Source of the DNA: JBJYIN01 sp046237015
Lineage (GTDB): Bacteria; Pseudomonadota; Gammaproteobacteria; Enterobacterales; Enterobacteriaceae
Direction of reading: 5' to 3'
DNA: 64,000 nt
Assembly: GCF_046237015.1 (NCBI RefSeq)
Contig: NZ_JBJYIN010000005.1
Span: 186,001-250,000, forward strand
Numbering within the stretch: the stretch's first letter is position 1; the number at the start of each line of letters is the position of its first letter. Made by a program: the position numbers and the translations under genes. Shown piece by piece: positions 34,393-42,359 of this stretch. Below the pieces are notes generated by a model that made no database searches, was not told where the DNA came from, and saw only the letters and a program-made list of their open reading frames with translations.

Positions 34393-35283
34393 ATGCCAAC
34401 ACGCCGTTACAGTCAGGAACAACGCCAAACAGAGCTATTCGCACGTATTGAGCATGATATTCCCACCAGCGTCACGCTGGCTTTGTGTGAAGATCTCGGC
34501 GGCATCGTTGATGCCAATCAGGATATCACCGCTCATCTTCTTCCCGATGAAGCGCAAGCGCACGCTCGCATTATCACGCGCGAGGCTGGCGTTTTTTGTG
34601 GCAAACGCTGGCTGGAAGAAGTCTTTTTCCAATTGGGTAACACCGCCATAATTACCTGGCATGTCGCCGATGGCGATGCTATCAAACCTGATCAACTGCT
34701 ATGTGAAATAACGGGGACAGCAAAACAACTGCTGACCGGTGAACGTACCGCGCTAAATTTTTTGCAAACACTATCCGGGGTTGCAACGGAAGTAAGCCAC
34801 TACGTATCGTGTTTAAAAGGTACTCAAACTCGTTTGCTTGATACCAGAAAAACCATACCGGGCTTGCGTACCGCGCTAAAATACGCGGTTTCATGCGGAG
34901 GGGGCGACAATCATCGTTTGGGGCTAGCAGATGCGTTTTTGATCAAAGAAAACCATATTATTGCCGCCGGTTCTATCAGGCTGGCGGTAGAAAAAGCACA
35001 ACAGCTGCGTAGCAACGTCCCCGTTGAAGTAGAAGTCGAGTCGCTTGACGAGCTACAACAAGCGTTAGATGCCGGAGCAGATATTGTTATGTTAGATAAT
35101 TTCAGCCTGGAAAAGATACGCGAAGCGATCTTACTCGCCAAGGGGCTCGCACTGCTGGAAATATCGGGGAATGTCACCCTTGAAACATTACGTCATTACG
35201 CAGAGACCGGCGTGGATTACATTTCTGTGGGTGCATTAACCAAGCACATCCGGGCATTAGATCTCTCCATGCGTTTCCTTTAA
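34393..35283 (+). CDS. nadC: Quinolinate phosphoribosyltransferase (decarboxylating)
   Basis: 296 residues from ATG 34393 (GGAG 7 nt upstream), matching the E. coli length; the frame is open to 34276 but without support. It converts quinolinate and PRPP to nicotinate mononucleotide in de novo NAD synthesis. Conserved active-site stretches: LTGERTALNFLQTLSGVAT, LLDTRKTIPGLR, YAVSCGGGDNHRLGLADAFLIKENH, VEVEVESLDEL and DIVMLDNF. Followed by the ppdD pilin gene on the same strand after 209 bp, as in E. coli. Confidence 0.96.
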   Translation: MPTRRYSQEQRQTELFARIEHDIPTSVTLALCEDLGGIVDANQDITAHLLPDEAQAHARIITREAGVFCGKRWLEEVFFQLGNTAIITWHVADGDAIKPDQLLCEITGTAKQLLTGERTALNFLQTLSGVATEVSHYVSCLKGTQTRLLDTRKTIPGLRTALKYAVSCGGGDNHRLGLADAFLIKENHIIAAGSIRLAVEKAQQLRSNVPVEVEVESLDELQQALDAGADIVMLDNFSLEKIREAILLAKGLALLEISGNVTLETLRHYAETGVDYISVGALTKHIRALDLSMRFL

Positions 35284-35492
35284 GCTCCTCTTATCCGGCA
35301 TCCATCCGGTTGCCGGGTTCTAACCTCCCCCCTTTCAACTAAAAAATTGCGTAGCCAATCGCGAAAATTTGAGAACAAATGGCAAACGTAAAAATCTTTT
35401 TCATCACTCGTTCCCGTTCAGCCTTAACGCTATCGCCGGTCCTGCGTTAACCCCCTATCCTCCTGATACAAACAACAACAGGGAAATGGGAA

Positions 35493-35939
35493 ATGGTTCA
35501 ACAACAGGGATTTACGTTAGTCGAATTGATGGTTGTCATTGCTATCATCGCCATACTCAGCGCGATTGGCGTGCCAGCCTATCAAGGCTATCTGCAAAAA
35601 GCGGCGATGACCGATATGCTGCAAAACATGGTGTCCTATAAAACCGCTATCGATTTATGCGGCCTGGAAAATGGTGCGTTCTCTACCTGTAATTCAGGTA
35701 ATCAGGGGATACCCGGCACCAGAACTTCACGGTATGTCAGTGCGGTGACAGTGAATCAAGGTGTTATCACCCTGACCGGGCAATCAACCTTGCAAGGGTT
35801 GAATGTCATACTTACCCCTATTTGGGATACCACCACCAGTACCTCTCGCTGGACAAAAAACTGCGCCACAGACAGTCAGGCTGAAAGCTTGCAATCCGCC
35901 TGTCAGGACGTTTTCCGCTTTGATAATACGGCAGGGTGA
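35493..35939 (+). CDS. ppdD: Type IV pilin, prepilin peptidase-dependent (PpdD)
   Basis: 148 residues. A short leader MVQQQG precedes the PilD cleavage site G-F-T-L-V-E-L with the conserved Glu at mature +5. It is followed by the hydrophobic helix MVVIAIIAILSAIGVPAYQ that anchors and packs the pilin. Cysteines at CGLENG, STCNSG, KNCATD and SACQDVF could form disulfides, as in E. coli PpdD. This is the major subunit of the type IV pilus encoded with hofB and hofC. The stop overlaps the hofB start region. Confidence 0.94.
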   Translation: MVQQQGFTLVELMVVIAIIAILSAIGVPAYQGYLQKAAMTDMLQNMVSYKTAIDLCGLENGAFSTCNSGNQGIPGTRTSRYVSAVTVNQGVITLTGQSTLQGLNVILTPIWDTTTSTSRWTKNCATDSQAESLQSACQDVFRFDNTAG

Positions 35940-35941
35940 TG

Positions 35942-37384
35942 ATGGCAAACTCCGACCATTTAATCAGCGAATTGCAGTTGCTGTGTCAGCGTTACCGCGC
36001 CTTGTTACTTGCACTGGATGAACAAACACTTTCTGTTGCAGTCAGTGTTTCTCCGTCAGCAGAGATGATCACCGCGCTGCGTTTCGCCAGTAATCGCAGA
36101 ATCTTAATTGAACAATGGCCACAAGCAAAACTGGAACAGCGGCTTAATCCCACAAAAATGATTGAAGAACCGACAGCGGTTTATCCTACACAATCGGATA
36201 ATGCGGCTAATGACGATGATTCCCCCGTTATCCAGTTTATTAATCAGACATTGCGAATGGCTATTCAACGCAGAGCCTCTGATATTCACTTTGAACCGTT
36301 ATCGACGAATTATCGTATCCGACTCCGTATTGATGGAGTACTACAAGAAATATCCGCACCACCTGCAGAATTGACCATACGACTTACCGCCCGATTAAAA
36401 ATCATGGGCAAACTCAACATCGCTGAGCGCCGTTTACCTCAGGATGGACAATTCACTCTGGTACTCGACAAACAGAGCTATTCATTACGCATTGCCACAC
36501 TTCCAGTTCAACACGGAGAAAAAGTCGTGCTGCGGATTTTACAGACCTATCAACAGGAATGGGGGCTGGATACGCTGGGGATGTCAGAAAATGCGCTGGC
36601 TCAGTTTATCGATACCCTTCGCTCCCCGCAGGGCATGATTTTGGTCACGGGTCCGACGGGAAGTGGAAAGACAGTGACGCTCTACAGCGCCATCAAGTGG
36701 CTTAATGATGTCAGTCGCAATATTTGCAGCGTTGAAGATCCTATTGAAATCCCGCTATCCGGTATAAACCAGACGGCAATCAACCCAAAAGCCGACCTCG
36801 ATTTCAGTCGGATACTACGCGCCCTACTGCGTCAGGATCCAGATGTCATCATGATTGGCGAAATCCGTGATGCTGAAACCGCAGAAATTGCGGTAAAAGC
36901 CGCACAGACAGGGCATCTGGTAATGTCTACATTGCATACCAACTCAGCCATAGAAACACTAAGCCGATTAACCCACCTCGGCATTCCCGGTTATCTGCTT
37001 GCCTCAGCCTTAAAACTGGTTATTGCACAACGGCTAGTCCGTCGCCTATGTCCGCACTGTAAAACCCAAAGTGAACCACTAGACCATTTCCCCGATGAAA
37101 TATGGCGAGGTCCACTCAATCACTGGCAGGCTCAGGGATGTAGCCATTGTTTTTCCGGCTATTATGGCCGTATTGCCATACATGAATTGCTGATCATCAC
37201 CCACGAATTCCAGCAGGCGCTGGTCAATAACGTCGATGAACGCCAGCTCGCTTCCTTATCACGTCACGCCGATTTCCCTACGCTATTTTCAGCGGGGTTA
37301 TCACTGGTTAATGAGGGAACAACATCAATCGCCGAGTTGTATCGTGTTGTGGGCAACATCATTCCGGCTAAGGTGGACAAATAA
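35942..37384 (+). CDS. hofB: Type IV pilus assembly ATPase (PilB/GspE family)
   Basis: 480 residues from ATG 35942, where AGGG lies 5 nt upstream; ATG 35939 overlaps the ppdD stop and is the alternative. A hexameric secretion ATPase that drives pilus extension. N1E-like N-terminal region; then RRASDIHFEP, Walker A GPTGSGKT, Asp box EDPIEIPLSG, Walker B DPDVIMIGEIRD, His box TGHLVMSTLHTNSA, and two zinc-binding CxxC pairs, CPHC and CSHC, near residues 365 and 400. Overlaps hofC by one base. Confidence 0.94.
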   Translation: MANSDHLISELQLLCQRYRALLLALDEQTLSVAVSVSPSAEMITALRFASNRRILIEQWPQAKLEQRLNPTKMIEEPTAVYPTQSDNAANDDDSPVIQFINQTLRMAIQRRASDIHFEPLSTNYRIRLRIDGVLQEISAPPAELTIRLTARLKIMGKLNIAERRLPQDGQFTLVLDKQSYSLRIATLPVQHGEKVVLRILQTYQQEWGLDTLGMSENALAQFIDTLRSPQGMILVTGPTGSGKTVTLYSAIKWLNDVSRNICSVEDPIEIPLSGINQTAINPKADLDFSRILRALLRQDPDVIMIGEIRDAETAEIAVKAAQTGHLVMSTLHTNSAIETLSRLTHLGIPGYLLASALKLVIAQRLVRRLCPHCKTQSEPLDHFPDEIWRGPLNHWQAQGCSHCFSGYYGRIAIHELLIITHEFQQALVNNVDERQLASLSRHADFPTLFSAGLSLVNEGTTSIAELYRVVGNIIPAKVDK

Positions 37385-38589
37385 TGAAACCGGTCCGTTT
37401 ATATTACTGGCAGGCAATCACACAGGAGGGCGAGTTAATTAAAGGGGAAATGATGCGTCAACATCGCCATCAAGCCTATACCGACCTCATTGCACAAGGG
37501 TATCAACCTTTATCCCTCAAAGTGGGGCAGTACTTATCACCACGCTATTGGAAAAATGAGCAACTCGGCGAAGTGGTCAAACAATTGGCGACACTATTAC
37601 AGGCGGGTCTCCCCTTATTAGATGCACTCAAATTACTCTCAGAACAACATGAACGCCCAGGCTGGCGCTGTATTCTCAAAGAAATCGCGGTGCAACTCTC
37701 ACAAGGGAAAGCATTCTCGGAAACGCTGGCCGAATATCCACACATCTTCCCTGTTGTCTACCGATCCTTGATTGCTGTCGGAGAACTTACCGGAAAACTC
37801 GATGAATGTTGCCTACAACTATCGCGTCAACAGGAAAAACAGAGCTACCTACAACGCAAAGTCATTAAAGCACTCCGCTATCCTTGTTTTGTATTGAGCG
37901 TGGCCTTGCTGGTCAGTACGCTAATGCTGACACTGGTGTTGCCCGAATTTGCCAGCCTATACGCCTCATTTGATACGCCACTCCCTTGGTTTACTCAGCG
38001 GCTTATTCAACTGGCAGACAGCGTTGCCGATTATGGTTTCCCAACCTCACTCTTGCTTATAACATCATTGATGATCTATGCCAGTCTGCGGCGCAACAGA
38101 CTGATGTGGCAAGAAAGAGAACAGGCTTTTTTACTTAAGATCCCCGTTATTTCAGGGTTGATCCGAGGTAAATACCTGAATCAGATCTTCAATATCCTCG
38201 CGATGACACAATATGCTGGGCTCACCTTACCGGCAGGTCTGGATGCAGCCGCGACGATTCACCATCCACTTTATCGATCGGCCATACAACAAATACAGGA
38301 ACAAATTCATCAGGGCATCACCCTGCATCAGGCAATACAGCCTTTTGTCAGAATGTTTCCAGCCCCAAGCCAACAGCTTATCCGCGTGGGTGAAGAAACA
38401 GGAGCCTTGGATACATTATTTGCTCAGTTGGCACAGTGGTACGAGAGAAAAACAGAGCAAGAAGCCGAAAATCTCACGCAAACACTGGAGCCGTTACTGA
38501 TGATGATCGTCGGAGGAATGGTTGGGGCAATTGTGGTAGGGATGTACCTGCCCATATTTCAACTAGGAAATGTGTTGGCTGGTGGTTAA
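37384..38589 (+). CDS. hofC: Type IV pilus inner-membrane platform protein (PilC/GspF family)
   Basis: 401 residues. Two tandem GspF domains, each with a cytoplasmic helical bundle: first LATLLQAGLPLLDALKLLSEQ, LIAVGELTGKLDECC; second LAMTQYAGLTLPAGLDAAATI, LIRVGEETGALDTLF. There are about three membrane segments, around residues 170, 220 and 375. It forms the platform that couples the HofB motor to pilin assembly. ATG overlaps the hofB stop (TAATG). No pilus retraction ATPase gene is adjacent. Confidence 0.94.
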   Translation: MKPVRLYYWQAITQEGELIKGEMMRQHRHQAYTDLIAQGYQPLSLKVGQYLSPRYWKNEQLGEVVKQLATLLQAGLPLLDALKLLSEQHERPGWRCILKEIAVQLSQGKAFSETLAEYPHIFPVVYRSLIAVGELTGKLDECCLQLSRQQEKQSYLQRKVIKALRYPCFVLSVALLVSTLMLTLVLPEFASLYASFDTPLPWFTQRLIQLADSVADYGFPTSLLLITSLMIYASLRRNRLMWQEREQAFLLKIPVISGLIRGKYLNQIFNILAMTQYAGLTLPAGLDAAATIHHPLYRSAIQQIQEQIHQGITLHQAIQPFVRMFPAPSQQLIRVGEETGALDTLFAQLAQWYERKTEQEAENLTQTLEPLLMMIVGGMVGAIVVGMYLPIFQLGNVLAGG

Positions 38590-38637
38590 CCCAGCCAACA
38601 TAACAGAATGAATATTGATGGATGCGACAGATATTTT

Positions 38638-39678
38638 CTATCCGTTGAAAACTCGGTTTTCCTGTTCAGCAACACGGATAAACGTCGTACGTTTGGTCAG
38701 TTCTTTCAACCGAGAAGCACCGACATACGTACAGGCTGAGCGTAGTCCACCCATAATATCGCGGACCGTATTCTCTACCGGGCCACGAAGCGGTAGCTTA
38801 ACGGTTTTTCCTTCTGCTGCACGGTATTCAGCAACACCACCGACATGTCTTTCCATTGCGGAAGCCGAACTCATACCATAAAACAACATCATCTTTTCGC
38901 CATTCTCTTCAACGACAGTTCCCTCACATTCATCATGTCCCGCCAACATTCCACCTAACATGACGAAATCAGCACCGCCGCCAAATGCCTTAGCAATATC
39001 GCCCGGTACGGAGCAACCACCGTCGCTGACAATCTGCCCTCCCAAACCATGAGCGGCATCAGCACATTCAATAACGGCAGACAGTTGCGGATAACCGACA
39101 CCGGTTTTAACACGGGTAGTACAAACGGAACCGGGCCCAATCCCCACTTTCACAATATCTGCACCAGAAAGAATGAGTTCTTCAACCATTTCCCCGGTCA
39201 CGACATTACCAGCACAAATCACTTTATCTGGAAAAGCATCACGTGCTTTTTGCAAGAAAGTGACAAAATGTTCGGAATAACCATTTGCGACATCAATACA
39301 AACGAACTTTAGCTCTGTAGATAACGCAATAATTTGCTTCAGCTTGGTGAAATCGGCTTCAGAGGTTCCCGTGGACACCATGACATGGCGCAATACGGCC
39401 GATGAAGAACGTTGCACAAACTGAGCCCATTGCTCGACAGAGTAATGTTTATGAACCGCAGTCAATACATCAAACGTCGCCAAGATCTCAGCCATGCGGA
39501 ATGTTCCCACAGTATCCATATTGGCAGCGATAATTGGCACCCCGGACCACGCTTCCCCCGCATGAAGAAAGGTGAATTGACGTTCCAATTCAACCTCAGA
39601 ACGACTTTTCAGGGTAGAACGTTTAGGGCGGATGAGGACATCTTTAAAGCCTAACTTTAAGTCTTCTTCGATACGCAT
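38638..39678 (-). CDS. guaC: GMP reductase
   Basis: 346 residues of the IMPDH/GMPR barrel; reduces GMP to IMP with NADPH in purine salvage. Catalytic C186 lies in GIGPGSVCTTR, with the flanking motifs PIIAANMDTVGT, ICAGNVVTGE, IVSDGGCSVPGDIAKAFGGGADFVMLGGMLAGHDE and the late flap region. No CBS domain, which separates it from IMP dehydrogenase. Monocistronic, convergent with hofC and divergent from coaE. Confidence 0.97.
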   Translation of the reverse strand: MRIEEDLKLGFKDVLIRPKRSTLKSRSEVELERQFTFLHAGEAWSGVPIIAANMDTVGTFRMAEILATFDVLTAVHKHYSVEQWAQFVQRSSSAVLRHVMVSTGTSEADFTKLKQIIALSTELKFVCIDVANGYSEHFVTFLQKARDAFPDKVICAGNVVTGEMVEELILSGADIVKVGIGPGSVCTTRVKTGVGYPQLSAVIECADAAHGLGGQIVSDGGCSVPGDIAKAFGGGADFVMLGGMLAGHDECEGTVVEENGEKMMLFYGMSSASAMERHVGGVAEYRAAEGKTVKLPLRGPVENTVRDIMGGLRSACTYVGASRLKELTKRTTFIRVAEQENRVFNG

Positions 39679-39877
39679 GGAGGTTGGATTCCTGGTTAGT
39701 GGCGACAGCGGGCAAAAAAGTCTTCATTCAGTTATATACTGAATCATTAATGCCATTCCCAGTGACGTTATCATACGCACTAATAATCCTTCGGCAAGAC
39801 TGCGAATTTACCTTTATTTGGGATAGAATCGATAAAATTTACCCATACATTTTCTCAGGACCTTCATAATCGGTATC

Positions 39878-40504
39878 ATGACATATATCGTCGCTCTGAC
39901 CGGTGGTATCGGCAGCGGGAAAAGCACTGTTGCCAATGAGTTCACAAAATTAGGGGTCCCCATCATTGATGCGGATGTCATTGCTCGTCAGGTCGTTGAA
40001 CCTGATACCCCAGCGTTACAGGCGATCACATATCGATTTGGTGACAATATTCTCAATGCTGATGGCTCTCTCAATCGTTCAGCATTACGCCAGAAAATAT
40101 TTTCTTCGCCTGAAGAAAAACGGTGGTTAAATAATCTGCTGCATCCATTGATTCATGCAGAAACGCTGCGACAGTTCCAGACAGCGGACGGGCCTTATCT
40201 GCTCTGGGTGGTACCATTATTGGTAGAGAACGGCTTGCAGCAAAAAGCTCAACGTGTTCTGGTCGTTGATGTCAGTCGGAATATACAGCTTGAACGCACG
40301 CTGGCCCGAGATGGAACGAGCCGGGAACAGGCAGAAAACATATTGGCAGCACAGGCGACTCGAGAGCAACGTCTGGCCTACGCCAACGATATTATTGATA
40401 ACAATGGCAATCAGACACAGCTAGCTTCACGCGTTGCCGAACTGCATCGCCTTTACCTCAAGCTAGCTGCCTCTGATGCTGACAGGATTACTGAGAATGA
40501 GTGA
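39878..40504 (+). CDS. coaE: Dephospho-CoA kinase
   Basis: 208 residues; the last step of CoA synthesis. P-loop LTGGIGSGKST at residues 6-16, then VPIIDADVIARQVVEP, LHPLIH and VVPLLVENGLQ, the usual CoaE segments. The ribosome binding site is weak. The stop overlaps the zapD start by 8 nt; in E. coli coaE, zapD and yacG are likewise adjacent. Confidence 0.96.
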   Translation: MTYIVALTGGIGSGKSTVANEFTKLGVPIIDADVIARQVVEPDTPALQAITYRFGDNILNADGSLNRSALRQKIFSSPEEKRWLNNLLHPLIHAETLRQFQTADGPYLLWVVPLLVENGLQQKAQRVLVVDVSRNIQLERTLARDGTSREQAENILAAQATREQRLAYANDIIDNNGNQTQLASRVAELHRLYLKLAASDADRITENE

Positions 40505-41249
40505 CGCGTCCTCAACCATTTTGTTTGAATATCCTTTAAACGAAAAAACACGTACCTGGCTACGCATCGAGTCGTTACTACAACAGTTGCATCAAAACTC
40601 TGCCTTGACTGACATGGGAAACGCTCTGACATTCTTTCGCTCTATTTCAGATTTGCTGGATGTATTAGAACGAGGCGATGTCCGTACAGAGCTACTAAAA
40701 GAGCTGGAGCGTCAGCAGCAGAAGTTACTACAGTGGAGCGATGTGCCCGGCGTTGATATGGAGCGCATTCACACGTTACGACGTCAGTTAAAAGATCAGT
40801 CCTCCGTACTCATGGCTGCCCCTCGGATGGGACAAATTCTGCGAGAAGACCGTCTGGTGAGTATGGTTCGCCAACGGCTGAATATTCCTGGAGGCTGCTG
40901 TAGCTTCGATTTACCAACGCTGCATATCTGGCTGCACCAGCCGCAGGAACAGCGTGAACACGTGGTATCCAATTGGCTCACATCATTATCGCCGTTGAAA
41001 AAATCGCTGGATATGGTGTTAGAACTCATTCGTCACTCTGGTACTTTTCGCCCACAGATTAGCCTAAATGGGTTCTTTCAGGATAATGCATCCGATGCTG
41101 ACCTGCTGCGTTTGCGTGTCGAATTAGGGCTCCAGCTATATCCGCAAATATCCGGACATAAAACGCGTTATGCGATACGTTTTCTCTCTTTAGACAGCGA
41201 GAACGGTCAAATTCCTGCTCGCCTAACATTCGATTTGGCCTGCTGCTAA
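40497..41249 (+). CDS. zapD: Cell division protein ZapD
   Basis: 250 residues from ATG 40497 (AGGA 9 nt upstream), giving the start MSDASSTILFEYPLNEKTRTWLRIE. The longer frame to 40476 lies inside coaE. ZapD is a cytosolic dimer that cross-links FtsZ filaments by binding the FtsZ C-terminal tail. The conserved core is present: RQRLNIPGGCCSFDLPTLHIWLH and LYPQISGHKTRYAIRF. FtsZ with the matching C-terminal peptide is encoded at 47259-48410. Confidence 0.95.
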   Translation: MSDASSTILFEYPLNEKTRTWLRIESLLQQLHQNSALTDMGNALTFFRSISDLLDVLERGDVRTELLKELERQQQKLLQWSDVPGVDMERIHTLRRQLKDQSSVLMAAPRMGQILREDRLVSMVRQRLNIPGGCCSFDLPTLHIWLHQPQEQREHVVSNWLTSLSPLKKSLDMVLELIRHSGTFRPQISLNGFFQDNASDADLLRLRVELGLQLYPQISGHKTRYAIRFLSLDSENGQIPARLTFDLACC

Positions 41250-41322
41250 CGCAACACGACCCTAGAAAAATTATCAGGATTAACATCAATGCCGTACAAG
41301 GGAATTTGTCAGGAGAACCCAA

Positions 41323-41523
41323 ATGGATAATGAGATTACAACCGTACAATGTCCTACATGTAAAAAACTGGTAGTGTGGAATACGCAAAGCACTTATCGC
41401 CCTTTTTGCAGTAAGCGTTGTCAGCTTATTGATTTAGGGGAATGGGCTGACGAAGAGAAACGTATCCCTAGCGACGATATCGTTTCAGATAGTGAAGGTT
41501 GGAGCGATAACCAACAGCACTAA
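41323..41523 (+). CDS. yacG: DNA gyrase inhibitor YacG
   Basis: 66 residues with a single zinc finger: C10-x2-C13-x15-C29-x3-C33 in QCPTCKK and FCSKRCQLIDLGEWADE. An acidic, disordered C-terminal tail follows. E. coli YacG binds the GyrB C-terminal domain and blocks DNA binding. GGAG lies 7 nt before the ATG. Third gene of the coaE-zapD-yacG group. Confidence 0.94.
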   Translation: MDNEITTVQCPTCKKLVVWNTQSTYRPFCSKRCQLIDLGEWADEEKRIPSDDIVSDSEGWSDNQQH

Positions 41524-41892
41524 ACGGCACGGTCAGATCGTTCTAGAATTCAGATACCGCATATATACCCAAAATAATTCAAGTTGCGTGAAGGCGGCAA
41601 CCGCACGACAAATCGGTTTTAACCGATTTAAACAGCGCTAGCGCTGGCCCGCAGGGTGAGCTTCATTTATGAAGCTCATTAATCCCCAGGAGCTTACTCA
41701 GGTAAGTGATTCGGGTGACAAATCTGCTGGGAGCAGATTTGAACGCTGCTTGCAGCGGCCCCAACGGGGCGAGGCTCATGGATGAGCCGAGTAACGAGAG
41801 CAGCCAACGCACAAGCAGCTTGAAGTATGACGGGTATAAAACGGTATCTGAATTTGGCAAGGTCAATGGAGTGGAACCCATAACCCAATCGG
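41524..41892. other. yacG / mutT convergent intergenic region
   Basis: 369 bp between convergent genes, almost entirely occupied by the long ERIC-family element at 41564-41838. Open frames across it on both strands are by-products of the repeat. Confidence 0.75.
41564..41838. repeat. Long ERIC-family element with hairpin array
   Basis: 275 bp with 24-bp terminal inverted repeats: TATACCC plus AAAATAATTCAAGTTGC on the left, GCAGCTTGAAGTATGACGG plus GTATA on the right, 19 of 24 matching. The core at about 41681-41716 carries AATCCCCAGGAGCTTAC and GGTAAGTGATTCGGGTGA, the classical ERIC primer sites. Seven separate hairpins with perfect arms lie at 41610-41629, 41633-41646, 41657-41678, 41720-41740, 41744-41757, 41758-41770 and 41773-41788, with loops of 0-3 nt. 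ERIC units are normally about 127 bp, so this copy is about twice as long, from insertions on both sides of the core. Confidence 0.88.
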
Positions 41893-42288
41893 TTAATTAG
41901 CTTTTAGCCAACGGATCATTTCTGCATTCGCTGGCGGAAATTCATCCTCTTCCAGTTCATTGACCGTCAACCAACGTGAGGCCTGCCCCTCACGTCCATA
42001 GGGCTCACCCTGCCACTGTTCTACAAGAAAAAAGTGCAACGTAATCACTCGTTCTGTTGTAGAGAATGTTTTTTTATCCAGAAACGTTGCGCTCTGAACT
42101 TCAATCCCAGTCTCTTCGCGCAACTCCCGCGCCAATGCTTCCTCCGGTGTCTCACCGGGCTCAACTTTGCCGCCAGGAAATTCCCACATACCAGCCATGT
42201 GAACGCCACCAGGGCGACGAGCGATAAAAAACTGTTGTTCAGCGTTGCGAATAATCCCCACCGCAACCGATAACTGTCTCTGCACCAT
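41893..42288 (-). CDS. mutT: 8-oxo-dGTP diphosphatase MutT
   Basis: 131 residues from ATG 42288 (AGGA 6 nt upstream, start MVQRQLSVAVGIIRN). The frame open to 42333 runs through the secA terminator and is rejected. A Nudix hydrolase that removes 8-oxo-dGTP from the nucleotide pool. Nudix box G-x5-E-x7-REUxEE-x-x-E/U from GKVEPGETPEEALARELREETGI. The preceding MWEFPGGK and the C-terminal EDEFPPANAEMIRWLK match E. coli MutT. Last gene of the secM-secA-mutT series. Confidence 0.95.
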   Translation of the reverse strand: MVQRQLSVAVGIIRNAEQQFFIARRPGGVHMAGMWEFPGGKVEPGETPEEALARELREETGIEVQSATFLDKKTFSTTERVITLHFFLVEQWQGEPYGREGQASRWLTVNELEEDEFPPANAEMIRWLKAN

Positions 42289-42305
42289 GATCATTCCTAT
42301 CAAGC

Positions 42306-42330
42306 AAAAGGCGGCCAATGACCGCCTTTT
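42306..42330 (-). terminator. Terminator between secA and mutT
   Basis: AAAAGGCGG, a 7-nt loop and CCGCCTTTT form a perfect 9-bp stem with A and T flanks, so it could work in both directions. It lies 29 bp after the secA stop and just ahead of the mutT ribosome binding site, implying partial read-through or a separate mutT promoter. Confidence 0.8.
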
Positions 42331-42359
42331 CATTATGATTCAATTCAACGTATTCGTAA

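Noticed and set aside
41610..41788. CRISPR-like array
   Set aside because: The units are different hairpins, not a repeated sequence with spacers, and no cas genes are nearby.
41663..41900. Several 64-72-residue open frames on both strands between yacG and mutT
   Set aside because: They lie inside the ERIC-family hairpin array and encode mirrored palindromic sequence.
42289..42333. Longer mutT N terminus
   Set aside because: It would translate through the secA terminator stem; the ATG at 42288 has the ribosome binding site and fits MutT.
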